Below, piece after piece: positions 24,301 through 36,954 of a stretch of DNA of 64,000 nt. The notes under the pieces are model-generated. The model was not told where the DNA came from, made no database searches, and saw only the letters and a list, made by a program, of their open reading frames with translations. Position 1 is the first letter of the stretch. The number at the start of each line of letters is the position of its first letter. The translations under genes were made by a program, and so were the position numbers. The DNA is from Capitella teleta (Eukaryota > Annelida > Polychaeta > Capitellidae): positions 121,726 to 185,725 of the forward strand of contig KB304376.1 of NCBI GenBank assembly GCA_000328365.1, written 5' to 3'.

Positions 24301-27300
24301 TTCTGTGTTGATTTGTTAAGGGAAAAGTGTGTCTTAAGTTTTGATTTATATTCAAGTTGGTGTGATGAGAGGCGAATACTTTGGGGTAGTTCATTCCAAA
24401 GAGAAGGAGCAGCAGAACTGAAGCAACGACCACCCACACTTTTTAGTTTGTATTGCACAGGACTTATTCGTATATCGGAGGACGATCTCAGACGACCAGT
24501 TGGACGATGTACGCGGGTGCTAAGCCATGCAGGGCTTTGTAGGTCATGAGGCAAATCTTGTACTGCACTCTGAATTCGACAGGTAGCCAATGCAGCTGAA
24601 GAAGAATTGGCGTGATGTGATCGGTCCTCTTCGCTCTCACGACAACACGAGCAGCAGCATTTTGCGCTTTCTGGAGCCTGTTTCTCACTACGACGGGGAG
24701 CCCGTAAAAGAGCGCATTGCAGCAGTCTAAACGGGAGATGACATGGGCCTGGATCAGGGCGCGAGTTGCAGATGTTGTGAGGTACTCGCGAATTCTCAAG
24801 ACATAAAGATATATGAACAATTCTGAGGCCGATTTCACACGTTCAGCAGCCTCTCTCAATACGTCACGTATTCTGCTAATTTCAAATTCTAAACTTAATA
24901 CCAGTCGATGACAAATTCTACAGGCATCATGTGCCTTGTCATATGTATGCATGTACAATGTACATGCATTTTTTTCTCAGCATAGGCATATATACTTAGT
25001 AAACATAATTTTATTATATTTTAATTTACAAGTTTAATCAATATATAGATGACACTAATAGACACCTAGTACCAAAAAAGCAGTTGGTTCCTTACTCATG
25101 CATGATTTAATTAACCTGGGATCACAATGTTGAATTGATGCATATATGCAATAACAAATTAGGCCACACGAGCAATATTCATGAGCAGCATTCTTATTCG
25201 CTTTTGGCAGGAGTCAATTCTGAACGCTTAGCGATCAGCAGACGCCTTCAAATCGCAGTTCCCAAAGCCTAAATATCACCATTTCTGGCTACTGCCCAGG
25301 CAAAGGGATTTAGCCGTCATTAGCAAAGTTGTTACTTGTTAGTACGGAGTTATATTTCATGGAAATGAACTCACCGAAATCAGAGCTGGATGACTTGAGG
25401 GTGACTCCAGCCAGTTGGGCACACAGTCCTTCAGGGTTGTTGGGCTCATTGGGCAGCCTGAGGGGAGGTGGTGGGGGAGGAATCTCAGCAGGTAGACGGG
25501 TCCCTGGAACTCCAGGTGCCGAAGGTGGAGGTGGAGGAGGTGGAGGAGGTGGTGCTCCAGCCGGGGGAGGTGGCACAAAAGCACCCTGTGGGCACAAGGG
25601 AGGTGGAGGAACAAGAGGGGAATGAAGTTCGGGTGGAGGTGGAGGAAAAGCAACCGGAGGAGGAGGTGGAGGCTGAGGAGGCATTCCAGAAATGTCATCC
25701 AGCAACGAATGCGGCGGAGGAGGAGGGAGAGGGGGTGAGCGGGCCTTGGGGCCTTTGGGGATCGTGGGAGGAGGAGGCAGACAGTCACTGGGCCGCCTCG
25801 TTTTCGGGGCCGTTGGAGGCGGCACGGCTGTGTCCATCTTCAGCGGTCGTGATGACACTGGGCGTAAGTTCACTTTGAACGGAAGTGCATGGGGGTCAGC
25901 GACCTCTGCGGCCATCGCCGCTGGAGGTGAAGGTCGCGGGGTCTTCTTCAGTGTTTTCGGCAGTGTGACGGGGGGAGGGGGAGGCGCGTTTGATTGCAGA
26001 GGTAGAGGCGCGTTTCCAGCGTCCATGAATTCAGGAGGAGGAGGAGGAGGGCAGATCTGGAGGTCGGTGTTTTGCATTGCGAGTTCAGATACAGTCATTG
26101 GCACAGGGAGTGAGCGGTCGTAGATGTTTTCAGTGTGGTTCTGCCCGGGAAATGTCGATTCGTAGACCGCTTCAACATCGTGAGCAGGAGGCTCTTGGCA
26201 GGCGGCCACCCGCTGACCAGGATGCCATGTCGACGGCGTCTGGGGCAGCGAAGGCCTCTGACCGGACAGCGAGAAGTCCGATTCGGAACTGGACGGTTCC
26301 GGAGTGTTGTATCCAGACTCCGGCGTGACGTCATCAGTGTCATAATCCGCGGGTGGAACATTCGGTATCTGTAAGTCCGGATGTCATAAAAATCATAACG
26401 CACTTTTAAAGATAAAAATCCACAAACCTGAAATTTCTGATCCGAGGATGAAGCGCTAAGTCTGGTTTCGGGATTTCGTTTCGGAAGAGCAGGGGGGCGT
26501 TTATGGCACACGGTCTGCTCCTGAACAAAAAGTGCGTTATGATTCCGTCTTATACGGTATGATTCCCGTTACATGCATGCATAGTAAACTTCATATGAAA
26601 TAATTGAAAAGCTGAAAAAGGCACCAAGGGCTTTTAATGGCCACAAAAGAATGCTCGTTAGGTTCGTGAAACTCACAGCGTCTTTGGAACTGAATACATT
26701 ACCCTTGTTTCGCTTCGTGAGACATGAGGGTGGGAAATCTTTTCTTCGGGTTGTGTTATCTAAGGTGGTTTACGATTTCAAACTTGAGAAAATTATAGAG
26801 CGCAATGCATACTAAGTAAATTGGAAGCATTTTCTAAATTGACGAAGCTGGATGCCACAATATGGTTTGACGTACGGGGCCGCTGTCCCGTTGAAGCTCA
26901 AAGTCACATTGATGCTATAATTATATATTTGTTGCGTGGTCAATACTTTAGCAAGTCATCGCGTATTCTGCATTGCAAAGTTATGACGTAATAATCACGC
27001 AACACATTCGAAACACGAGAGAAATAAGTGTAACGCCAACAAAAGAGTCAACTTACCATAATAATTCAAGCACATGGCACTAGGATACCTCTAATTACCG
27101 TATTGTTCGGAATGCAGAGAATAAGAAATCCCGGGCTGAGTCCACCGCAACCGATAAATAAATAGCGCACTCACCTCCGCCGCAACTCCCGAGGTCGCCA
27201 TGGTAACCAACACTCATTAGACTCACCTTTTGATCTCGCAACCAGGTGGAAATCTCTCCAGGATCAAGTCCTGCGGAAATCTTGGAGTTGAGTTGCATGA

Positions 27301-30300
27301 ATCCTTTGACGGGGGGTGCAGCCGGGTTCTTAGACGTCTTCTTCGAGCGCATCATGGTCCACGTACCGATGTAGTCATCATTGGCCAGCACGGGCGATGA
27401 CCCGTAGCGGAACTTGTGCGGGTTCTTGGGCAGAGTGAACGACGGCTGTCTCTTCTTCTTCCTCTTGCCAAACATGTCTTTTGTTTGCTTCTATACCAAC
27501 AGCAGCAGCATCACCTGTGAGAGGGGTTCACGACCAGTTTTAAATCTCTGTAACCTCAATGAACTGCGTCTAATGCACGTTTGGCGGTATAAGTTTGTTC
27601 TGTCGGTGCGCATCTATATAGCAAAATTTTGATTTCATTCCTCAATTACTTCTCGTTTCATAAAACGATAAATTTTACCCCAGTGCTCTCCTTACATTAT
27701 ATATATATATATATATGCTCCTAGCTATAAATCTCTATCACCATGCTTTGAATTCGCTTAATTGAGTACCCTTCTGGTAGCATAACAGGATTCTACGAAC
27801 TTGAATATGCTCATGCCTATCGATGGATGCACGACTTAAAAAGTTACAAGCACGAATTCCTAGCCGGACATGCTATACATCAACTGATTAACCTCACGCG
27901 TCACGAGACTCCATAGTCCACACAGCCATAAACTTGATACTTTTTGAATGACTTTCGAGAGAACATGACGCTCCGTCACGTACCGGCTTCGCGTGGACAA
28001 GAATATCCGCTGCTGTGGTAAATCCTCCCATTCTCATAGCCACGAGGCGGGAACTGATCAGAAATGTTGACAATCGAAAAAATTGGCGAAACGATATCGA
28101 TCGGTTTCCGATCGATCGGAAGTTCGACCCCTTTTAATGCAAAATAGTCGTCTTGTGTCACACAAATTTCCACTTCATTATCTCTCAAAAATCGATCACT
28201 TATCGTTTATTCATCAACGAATACATTCCACTTCCTCTCTGGTGATTCAAATACACTCCTGGGTCAACTCCCCTTGTACAATCTACGCGAGGTGTTCGGC
28301 TATTGGCTTTTCACTGTTCATCGATTTTATTCCTGGTACATTATTCAATTTCTAGGCGTATCATTATGATGTCGCAGCTGGCGGTAAAGCCTTGTGCGCG
28401 ACACCCCCCCCCCCCCTCGTTCTGTATGCATGTTCATCCACGTCAATCGCACCATTGTACTGAGACAAATGTTCGCGCAATATTTGCCCTGAATTTGACA
28501 CGAAGTACAATTGGATTCATGTTCTAACTATTTCATTGCGACGCATGCATATGACTATATATATAGGATCGTAATTGCAAGTTACGGAGATGGTGCGTGC
28601 GTGACTTGTCTGACGAGATTGTGCCCTGTGACCTGTGTGGGTCATAGGTGCATGTTTATACCGTGCAAGAATGACACTTTTCTATGAATGAATGAATACT
28701 TCTGACGGCCATTCCACACATCTCACCATTAAATACGTTAATTGTTCAATATTTAAGTTGAAGTTTTTGATTCAATACGATTTGTGTGAAATGAATTAAA
28801 TGGGGTGACTCATCTGGTAAGACAGCGAAAGGAAAAATCACTCGCACGACACACGCAGACAGTCAGTCACAGTTACGTAAACACGGATCAATAACGACAG
28901 ATATTATGCATACGCTGTGTATGTTATGCATAGCATAATTGTGGAATTTGACGCAAAGAAGTATTTTCCATGAACTGCATATGTATCACCTCATAACAAT
29001 AGTGTACGTTGATCGATATATTAATCAGTGGTTGAAAAGCCAATGAATTACCTGTTAAAATAATTAACTTTTCCACCTGAATAAATACCGTAATGATCAA
29101 TAGTTCTTATACGTATTATTACAGTACATTGTACAGCCTTTGAATCCAACCCAGATCGCAGTTGTTCCGCGCCACGTATGTATACATGTGTACCATAATT
29201 ATTATACATGTACCCAGGGGAGAACACGCACTTGCTTTCGCAAAATACTAGGAGCTTTGTTTGCTCAACTGTACTAATTATTATGTAATATTTATGCACA
29301 TCAGAGTACAATGCAATTGAGTTCGCCAGGGTATAATTGCAGGTTGGATGTATGGCCCCGATATGCGTGTATCCTACTACTATACAGTATAATTACATAA
29401 CTGTACATTGACCCCTGACCTAATGTAAACCAACAAACGTAATTCGATTCATGTCTACACCCTAATTTTGCCAATTATATGGTTACCTCATCCATAGATA
29501 TGGAGACGAGCTGATTTTATATACTTTAGTATATATATGGAAGCTCCTATCCATATATATGAGCTCATCTCTTTCGCAATTACATTTTCCTCTGTTAACT
29601 GTTATGCATCATTTATTACTGACCTGGTGAAACGACTGATTCTGCGCCAATCAACGCAACCGAACAACGTAATCCAGAATTGTATATACGATATTCGACA
29701 GGCTAACATATTCCAGAGAACTTCTGAGAAGGGGGATTTAAGTCAACAGTGCATGAACCCCAGAAACATCCTCCAACGAGGCTGACAACTGGCATACTAG
29801 TAAGTATCTCGACGTGAACCTTCGTGGGTTGAGCGTCAGAGGGTTGTTTGAGGCGCATTGAGGCGAGACCTCTTTGCACGCTCCACTGAGTAAGGTGTCT
29901 TGTTGCTGCTTGCGATGAAAATGGGTGACTGTGAGTTGCAAACAAATCCGCTGAGAAACAGCTCTCTCCTCCTGAGAAACCCGAACCATACCTTGAAATT
30001 CAATCGATAAACAAACATTCGAATGAGTCAAAGGAAATTCAACAAAGCCCTCCGATGATATTTAACGCCAGATCGATCGAAAACACGAACCGCACCGTCG
30101 AATTTAATACATTAAATTAGATTAATGTGTGTGTGTTTACATGACTACGAGCACCGGGAACTCAAACACGAATCACACGTAGGCGAAAAGGTGTCAATGA
30201 GTTTCGTTCTCAAAACTTCACTGAGGAAGTTTATTAGAATCCGTTTATGAAACGGAAGTTCACAAGATTTTATCAACAAGGAAGTTAGTGTATGATATGA

Positions 30301-33300
30301 TCAGATGCCGCACATAGGTGTCATGTGCCAACACAATATAGGTAAATGGGAGTTTAGCCGCTGAATTAATCTTCAGTAGTGCTGAGTACAGATCCACCTC
30401 CACTCCATCTAAGTGTTGCTGGTCTCTTCCGAATTAACAATGATCAGCAATATTAATGCATGAGATATATGTAGGGTATAATCGAGGTAGTTCTACTATA
30501 TATATACATCCTAGGGCCTAGGATAACTCACCTCGGCATAAAATTATCCGGGATTTTAACAATTCGACAGACGGCGTCATTTCCCCACCTCTCTCTCACC
30601 TTTGAGCGGGAAATCCCGCGAAGCATAACGCAATTGGAACGTATGTGGGTCCAGCCGATCTGATGCATTATGATTTGGGTCGAAATCAAATTAAAATTGA
30701 ATCCAAAACTTACCGTTCAAGAAGGAGAAATAGTAATGAAAAGTATGGGGAAGAACTCACCTGATTGTCCTGCAGTAATTCCGGCGGAGGTGGAGGTAAG
30801 TTTTCAGCTGTTGAAATGGAGAAACAAAATATAATTACGACATTCTGAGGTGAACATAACGCACTTTGAGACTGCGAGCTGAGTCGGCGCTGGTGGAACT
30901 TTTCCATTTGCGCGGCAATCACCCTGGCCTGTTGGTGCTGAGGGGTGTTGCCATGGTGACTAGAACGCCGTTGTGTCGCCATAGCAACCTCAGGGCCATC
31001 CTGTTCAACCCCTTCATAGTGACTGAGCACATCGTCCAAAACGCCAATCGATTGTCGAACTTCCTCGCGACTGTGCAAATATAACACAAAAATGAAGAAC
31101 ATTGAAGACCAAACACGACGCAAATTTGATTTCTATATAGCATTAAATAGATATTCTGAACCACATAACAAAGGCCTCTCAGTAATGAAATAATCACAAT
31201 AATTTAGTGTCATTCGTTATCGCATAGAGCTAAATATAAACGTGCAATAAAATAAAGCTTCAATGCACTGAAAAAGTAAAACAAAAACCGATATTAACTA
31301 TGTTAACTATATACTTTTTTATATCTAAATCTTATCTTTATGTTTAGAGTTACTTCATATTATTTTCATTATTTATGTTCTACTTGAAACATGCAGCGTA
31401 ATTAGTACGGACATGATTATGATCAATAACCATCAATTATAATTAATAATTAATTATAAAACAAATCTGTTCATTATGATGATCATGCAGGTCGTGAAAA
31501 TATGTATATATATAATTATATACATGCATATATATATCAGCCAACACCAAACAATATGAATGACTCAAGGGAAATAAAGATGAAAATGAAGGACGTGCAC
31601 ACAGTGAGTGATGCTGATGCTTTCAACAAGACAACTTACAATAGCATTACTTTGGTTACACAACTCGAACGTCCACCTCGTGACTATAGCGTCAGTGTAT
31701 CCAGAGTCATTACTAATTCTTAATTTTATATTACTTTTTCAGCAAAATCCGCACAACTGTTGTTTATTAACAGGTCATTTGTTTCCTGTTCCGTCACCAG
31801 GAACACGTGGCGTGTTCATTTGGCCAACTGAGTGATACAATAATGCATATATGTATCGTGTACAGTGGCTGTGTTTGTTTCTTAAACGTCATTCGAGATG
31901 CTTTCAATCTTTCGAAACGATTAATTACAAAAGTAACACTTGATCAGTTCGCGATATGCGCAGTAACATGAGAGAAAAAAACACATCGTGATCTCATTAA
32001 CATAATTATGTTGATATCAGATATCAACAGTTATCATACTTTGGACGCCTTTCTCGTGTTACATGGTAACGACCGTGCTGATATCATTCACAACCCACCC
32101 GTGTGATAACCCGAATGCATTTATTCACATTTATTCCTCGCCTTCTTCAACAGGCGTTGTTCCAATACGCAATAATACGGATTGCATGCGAGGTCAATAT
32201 AAAAGCCGACAGCAGGGATTTCCATGCACTGGCGCCAGATTCATTAAGTGATAGCGTTTGATGCCTGCATGGCATATAATCAGATTTCCAGGAATACAAA
32301 ACAGGCGCTGTTATCCCGGAGGATAACGAACGGCTCGTTCCGGGAATTCGCAGATCCCTTGATGAACATGTGCGAGTTTGTACAAGCCACCTGTCCTGAT
32401 ATTGGAAAGCCATAACTTATGCTATAACAGGAAGCCTTGAGGAAATAAATTACATGCAGAATAATCCCGACATAAATTAATTACGTGCATAAATAAATCA
32501 TCTTGATGAAAGTTGTGTTGTCAATTCATAACCAGGAAATACATATACTTACTTACACATGCGAAGTTATCGATAAAACATGCGGGGATTATGTTCTATA
32601 GGGTGTTCTAAAATAGTTAACTGTCCATGCAAAACACACAACATCGCTTCCTACCCTTGCCCAGGAAATAGTGATTGAACAGGAGCATGCTGCCGGGTGT
32701 TGCCTCTCGTCGGCAACGTGCTGCTATGGTAACCACATCCAAAGCTGGTTGCTAAGGAGTGCGAATAAGTCGCGTTTCCTTGACAACCGTTTTTTGATTT
32801 CTTGTGCATTTTGTTGAACGCTGTGAGAAAGAAGAAAGCAAAAAGTGCAAAAAGGAAAAAAGGATTTCGAAGCTGAAGTTTTTGAGTCTCGATCATAGAA
32901 CTTCATATGCATTGTATCATATACAGAGGGGGCCAAAAGTAGTCTATCTACTCCATGTTAAACACAAAACTTTAAAATTTGCTAAAATGTAGCCATTATT
33001 CCAAAATATAAATACCTGATATGGATTGACTAATTTTTTATACACCTATTTAGTATTTATCAAAAGAAATCGAATAAAACGTTAATTTTAAATGAGTGAG
33101 GAACATTTAAATTTGAGTGGTAAGTGATCGCGAAGAGCTTCTGTATGTGCATAATCAGGTGGGCCCCTGAACCAGCATCGTGGAATGTCATCCGTTGCGT
33201 GGCGCTGTAGTACAATTATCTGCTTTGTTCTGATACAATAGGTAAACATTAGTGCCACAATCTCAACAAATAGAATAGTTCGTTCATCCTATAATCGTAA

Positions 33301-36300
33301 TTTAAGGAGAATAGTATCGAATGCACGAAGATATTTAATAATGCAGATAATTAAAACGACCGGCGCCAAAAAAAATATTTCGCGCCCGTTTTCTGCCGCT
33401 CGCACATTGTACTTTCCCGCGAAAAAAAAGTTGATTCTAGTGGGTACTTTACGTCGCATTTGTTTTATCATTTTCATTGATGTTATTTCTTGAGTGGGTC
33501 GTTACATTACGCGATATGCTACGCACCAGAATAACAACAGAAAAGCGTATTTGGATTGTAAACAACATATTCTCGAACAAAAAGTGCGCAAAAAGTCAGA
33601 GCTGCTTGACGACATTCATTGCGAACACATCCACCATCTCGATGGTCACTTTACAATGTACAGTGCATTCCCACTGTGAGCACTGTGAGGCCTACTCGAT
33701 CGTCCTTCGCACACATGTACTAGTATGGGACAGGTCACTAAGTGCGGCAGCATACTTGTATACTGTTCACAACGTTGAGAGCAATGCCCTTATTTGGGCA
33801 TCCAAATGATACTCATCCATGGTCAGTGGCTAAAAGGGAAAATAATCGAAATATCGCCGAATGTTGGGGGCACTCTTTAATCGAGATAAATGGGCATCAA
33901 TGTCGACAAAATTGGATTTCGAATGACAGGAATAGCAGCATGAAATGTTTAACTATCCATACCAGGTATTTATTTCTCTGAGATTTGCGTAGTTTTTACA
34001 CTGCGACCTGTTTTGTAACACTTTCTCGGAAAAGTGAAATGGCATTGAAAAGCCTTTTGAATCTATAGCATGGAGTAGATAAGACTACTTTTGGCCCACT
34101 CTGTATGTGTTACGTAACAACGGTACCATGCCAAAGATTCTAAAATGACAGAATCTTGGATTGTACCTCGGATCCCCAAAGTGAACGAAACATTCAAAGT
34201 TGCAAGCATTTTGTGATATTCGAAGAAGAAATGATGAAAACACGAAATTTCAAACACGAACTTACAAGTTCTCCTCGTCAACACTGAAGTAGGAATGACA
34301 CGAGAAAGGAAATGACCAAATGATGCAATCTCAGCTACCAAAGAAAGCGCAGACTGTTTCCATGTTCTTTTGGCTATGGATCGGAATAACCATGGAGGTG
34401 AAAGTTCATCTCATTCAATTCGTCTCAGACGGAACACGAACGGAGAACGGACTGCGTCCCTTAACCGGATGTCTATAGTTCCAACGATATACATTACAAC
34501 GTGGTTTACTAATATGGTATTTTTGAGTAACAGATTATGTCCAATGCATATACTACATGTATATAATAGTGAGGAGGAAATCTTACTGATGTATAAACAT
34601 TCTTATAACAAACAGCAATGAACTATTGGGTTCGCCTTCAATTGAACCCACAAACCAGTACAAGGTCGATGTATTGTATCAATGTCTGGCATGTACTGAT
34701 GTACGTATACCACGTTACGTATGGTATTTTTCAAAAGTTCACAGAAAGTGTTACAGAGTGTGTTTACTGAGTTTTAATAAATTCGGTTCCAATAGCAATT
34801 CTCGCATACATTTCATTTGCAATGGGATTCGCAATCATTAGTATTACTGCATATCTCCCCCATGTGATTGCTCTGTTAGACCAGAGCACTGATGCCCATC
34901 AGGCGGTTATAGACTACTGGTAGGAGGACATTGCATCGATTGTATCCCTGCAGCGGTTGCCTCTGCACGCAGCCATGAAGGAGCGGTACCACGGCCGCTT
35001 AGCTTGAGAGATGGTTGCGCCGTCCGGGAACTGGGTCAGCAGTGGACTAGGTCATGCCCTAATAAAGCAGGGTTCGCGATGCCCTGGATTCTAAAAAAGG
35101 AAAGCCTAGTCTTGAAGGGGTCGAACCGAGACCTCATTAACATGCTGACCCACTTGTACATGTATACATTACGTCAGGAGGTGTTGAAACAAGCATTGCA
35201 CGGTGCATGGGGCTATAATGTCGATTGATTGATCATATTTATTACTTAGTACTTATAGGCGGTGGCTTCGGCGTGAATTATTGAAGCCAATAAATCCAAC
35301 GAGCGACTTGCTCAATTAATGTACACAATATAAATTAGTAATACATGTAAAATGCTAAGTGGAAAACTCACCTTATTTTCCCACTGCTCATGTCACATGC
35401 AACTTCACATTCGCGTTTCACTTCCTTTGTTGGGGAAGCGTTTTCATAAATGTCTTTGTGTATAAGATCAGCTGCAGCACAGGATTCGGTGTTCAACTGT
35501 GTCGCGTTGCAGCGCTTGGCATCGTGCTCCTGGCCTCGGACTTGCACCTGTAATTAAATAAACGATTAATTAAATTAACGCTCCCCCGTTTCAACACACA
35601 AACACAAAGAATGACATAATGTTTACCTGGTGCAATGGCAGCACACTGACTTCAGCGAAGGCGATGAAGTTTCGGACGTACAACTCCTGCTGGCGATATG
35701 TATATCTCAACCGACAGTACCGTTTGCGAACCAGTCTTCCTCGGACGACTGAAAACAAGCATCGATCAGAATTGATTTCACTTGACGTGCAACACGACTG
35801 GGATCACAAGGGGCAGGCTATTGGCATTACAAGAACGCACAATCTCATCAGGAGGATAGAAATAAATTAACCACATGCTGAGTGCAGAAGACCAGAGTAG
35901 TACATTCATAATTTAATGCCCGAGTTCAACAAGCGACTTTGCCAAGCATACAGACGCACTAAGTGCATTAGTACCCATGACCAGTTCACCAATACATTGC
36001 CTTAGAGGGCATCATCTGGGGATCAGCTGGTGACCTCCGCACCAGAATGCAAACACAATTAGATATACAGTGTACATGCATATACCGTCTCCATGAAACT
36101 ATGCTCTGCGCTGGGCTGTGATCCGGGAATTCATATCTTTCAGCCGAATAATGATGCGATGCCAATGTTAAAAGTTGGCCGACGACGCATATACGGATAT
36201 CTCCCCAATTCAGCACTTTTTAAGTCAAGTGAACAACGCTGTCCTTTTAAGACCCTCATTTAAGTTTCTCACAGAATGCTACAGGAATCAACGCAAAATA

Positions 36301-36915
36301 AATCGGGAAGGATTTCTCGATTCAATGTTTATTTGTTTACAGTAATACGACGCCGGAAATGACAGTAGCGCATGCGCCGGGGCACCGCAGGCATGTGTGA
36401 AATGCGTTTCCAATACGTAATGCTAAACCATAATGTGTTTCTAAATCTACCGAATAATTACTAGTTATTAGATCTCTAGCTCGAGGTTGTAAAGAGATAT
36501 AGCCACGTAATGTTTCAACAACAATCGCAAGCGTTCTTTTATTTTGGCGGTTGCAGCAAAGCAATTTGCTAGCAAACAGGTTTACATCCTGCAAGCATGT
36601 CGGGCGACCATAGTGAGTGTGAACAGTTTTAGCACTGACCTTTCTGCAACAGCTGAATCTTTTCTGTGATGAGTCGAGATCTCTGGTCGAGTTCCTGCTG
36701 ATGCCAGTGTTTCAGGCAGACCTTGCTTCGACCAATCTGAAGCCAGAAATATTTGTGTAAAAGAATTGATGTGCGTTTTTTACGAAACCGAAGATTCAAG
36801 ACTAAGAAAAAAAGAGAGGAGAAATTGGAGAAGAAGAGAAGGAGGAGACAAGGAAAGTGGATGTGACACAACTATGCTGACAAATGGCTGCATGCTTATG
36901 GGCGGAGTACATAGC

Positions 36916-36954
<39 letters not shown>

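Larger units (their letters stand above)
21905..25374. other. Myosin intron 32 (3.5 kb)
   Basis: Contents: a 17-bp tandem repeat (22470-22561), two perfect RFX X-box matches (23479-23492, 23950-23963), and a degenerate LINE fragment (24260-24960). The remainder has no recognisable feature. Confidence 0.6.
18388..35748 (-). other. MYO16: MYO16 exons 26-38: IQ, NYAP-homology motif, proline-rich tail, WH2, PxWK modules
   Basis: Exons: 35627-35748, 35372-35547, 30865-31070, 30761-30807, 27227-27490, 26428-26520, 25375-26368, 21743-21904, 21469-21621, 21331-21384, 19485-19588, 18855-18959, 18388-18495. [16 protein letters not shown] is IQ-like. Exon 31 reads [17 protein letters not shown], the NYAP-homology motif of MYO16 (PPPKPKRDPNTRLSAS in human, from memory). 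Exon 32 has about a dozen runs of 4-10 prolines. Exon 33 has [18 protein letters not shown], a WH2 motif. Exons 36-38 each carry a PxWK unit: [38 protein letters not shown]. The stop follows GDM. The acceptor used for exon 30 (GGTATAG) is the least certain. Confidence 0.75.

Noticed and set aside
25329-26123. Long glycine- and valine/glutamate-rich open frames on the plus strand
   Set aside because: These are antisense readings of the proline-rich myosin exon 32; the opposite strand has phase-consistent splice sites.
27227-27475. ATG at 27475 ([13 protein letters not shown]) as the start of a separate gene for the proline-rich/WH2 protein
   Set aside because: The frame stays open upstream to an acceptor at 27491 and joins exon 29 in phase, and the tail exons continue MYO16 features such as the NYAP-homology motif. 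It remains the main alternative, since the acceptor is not strong.
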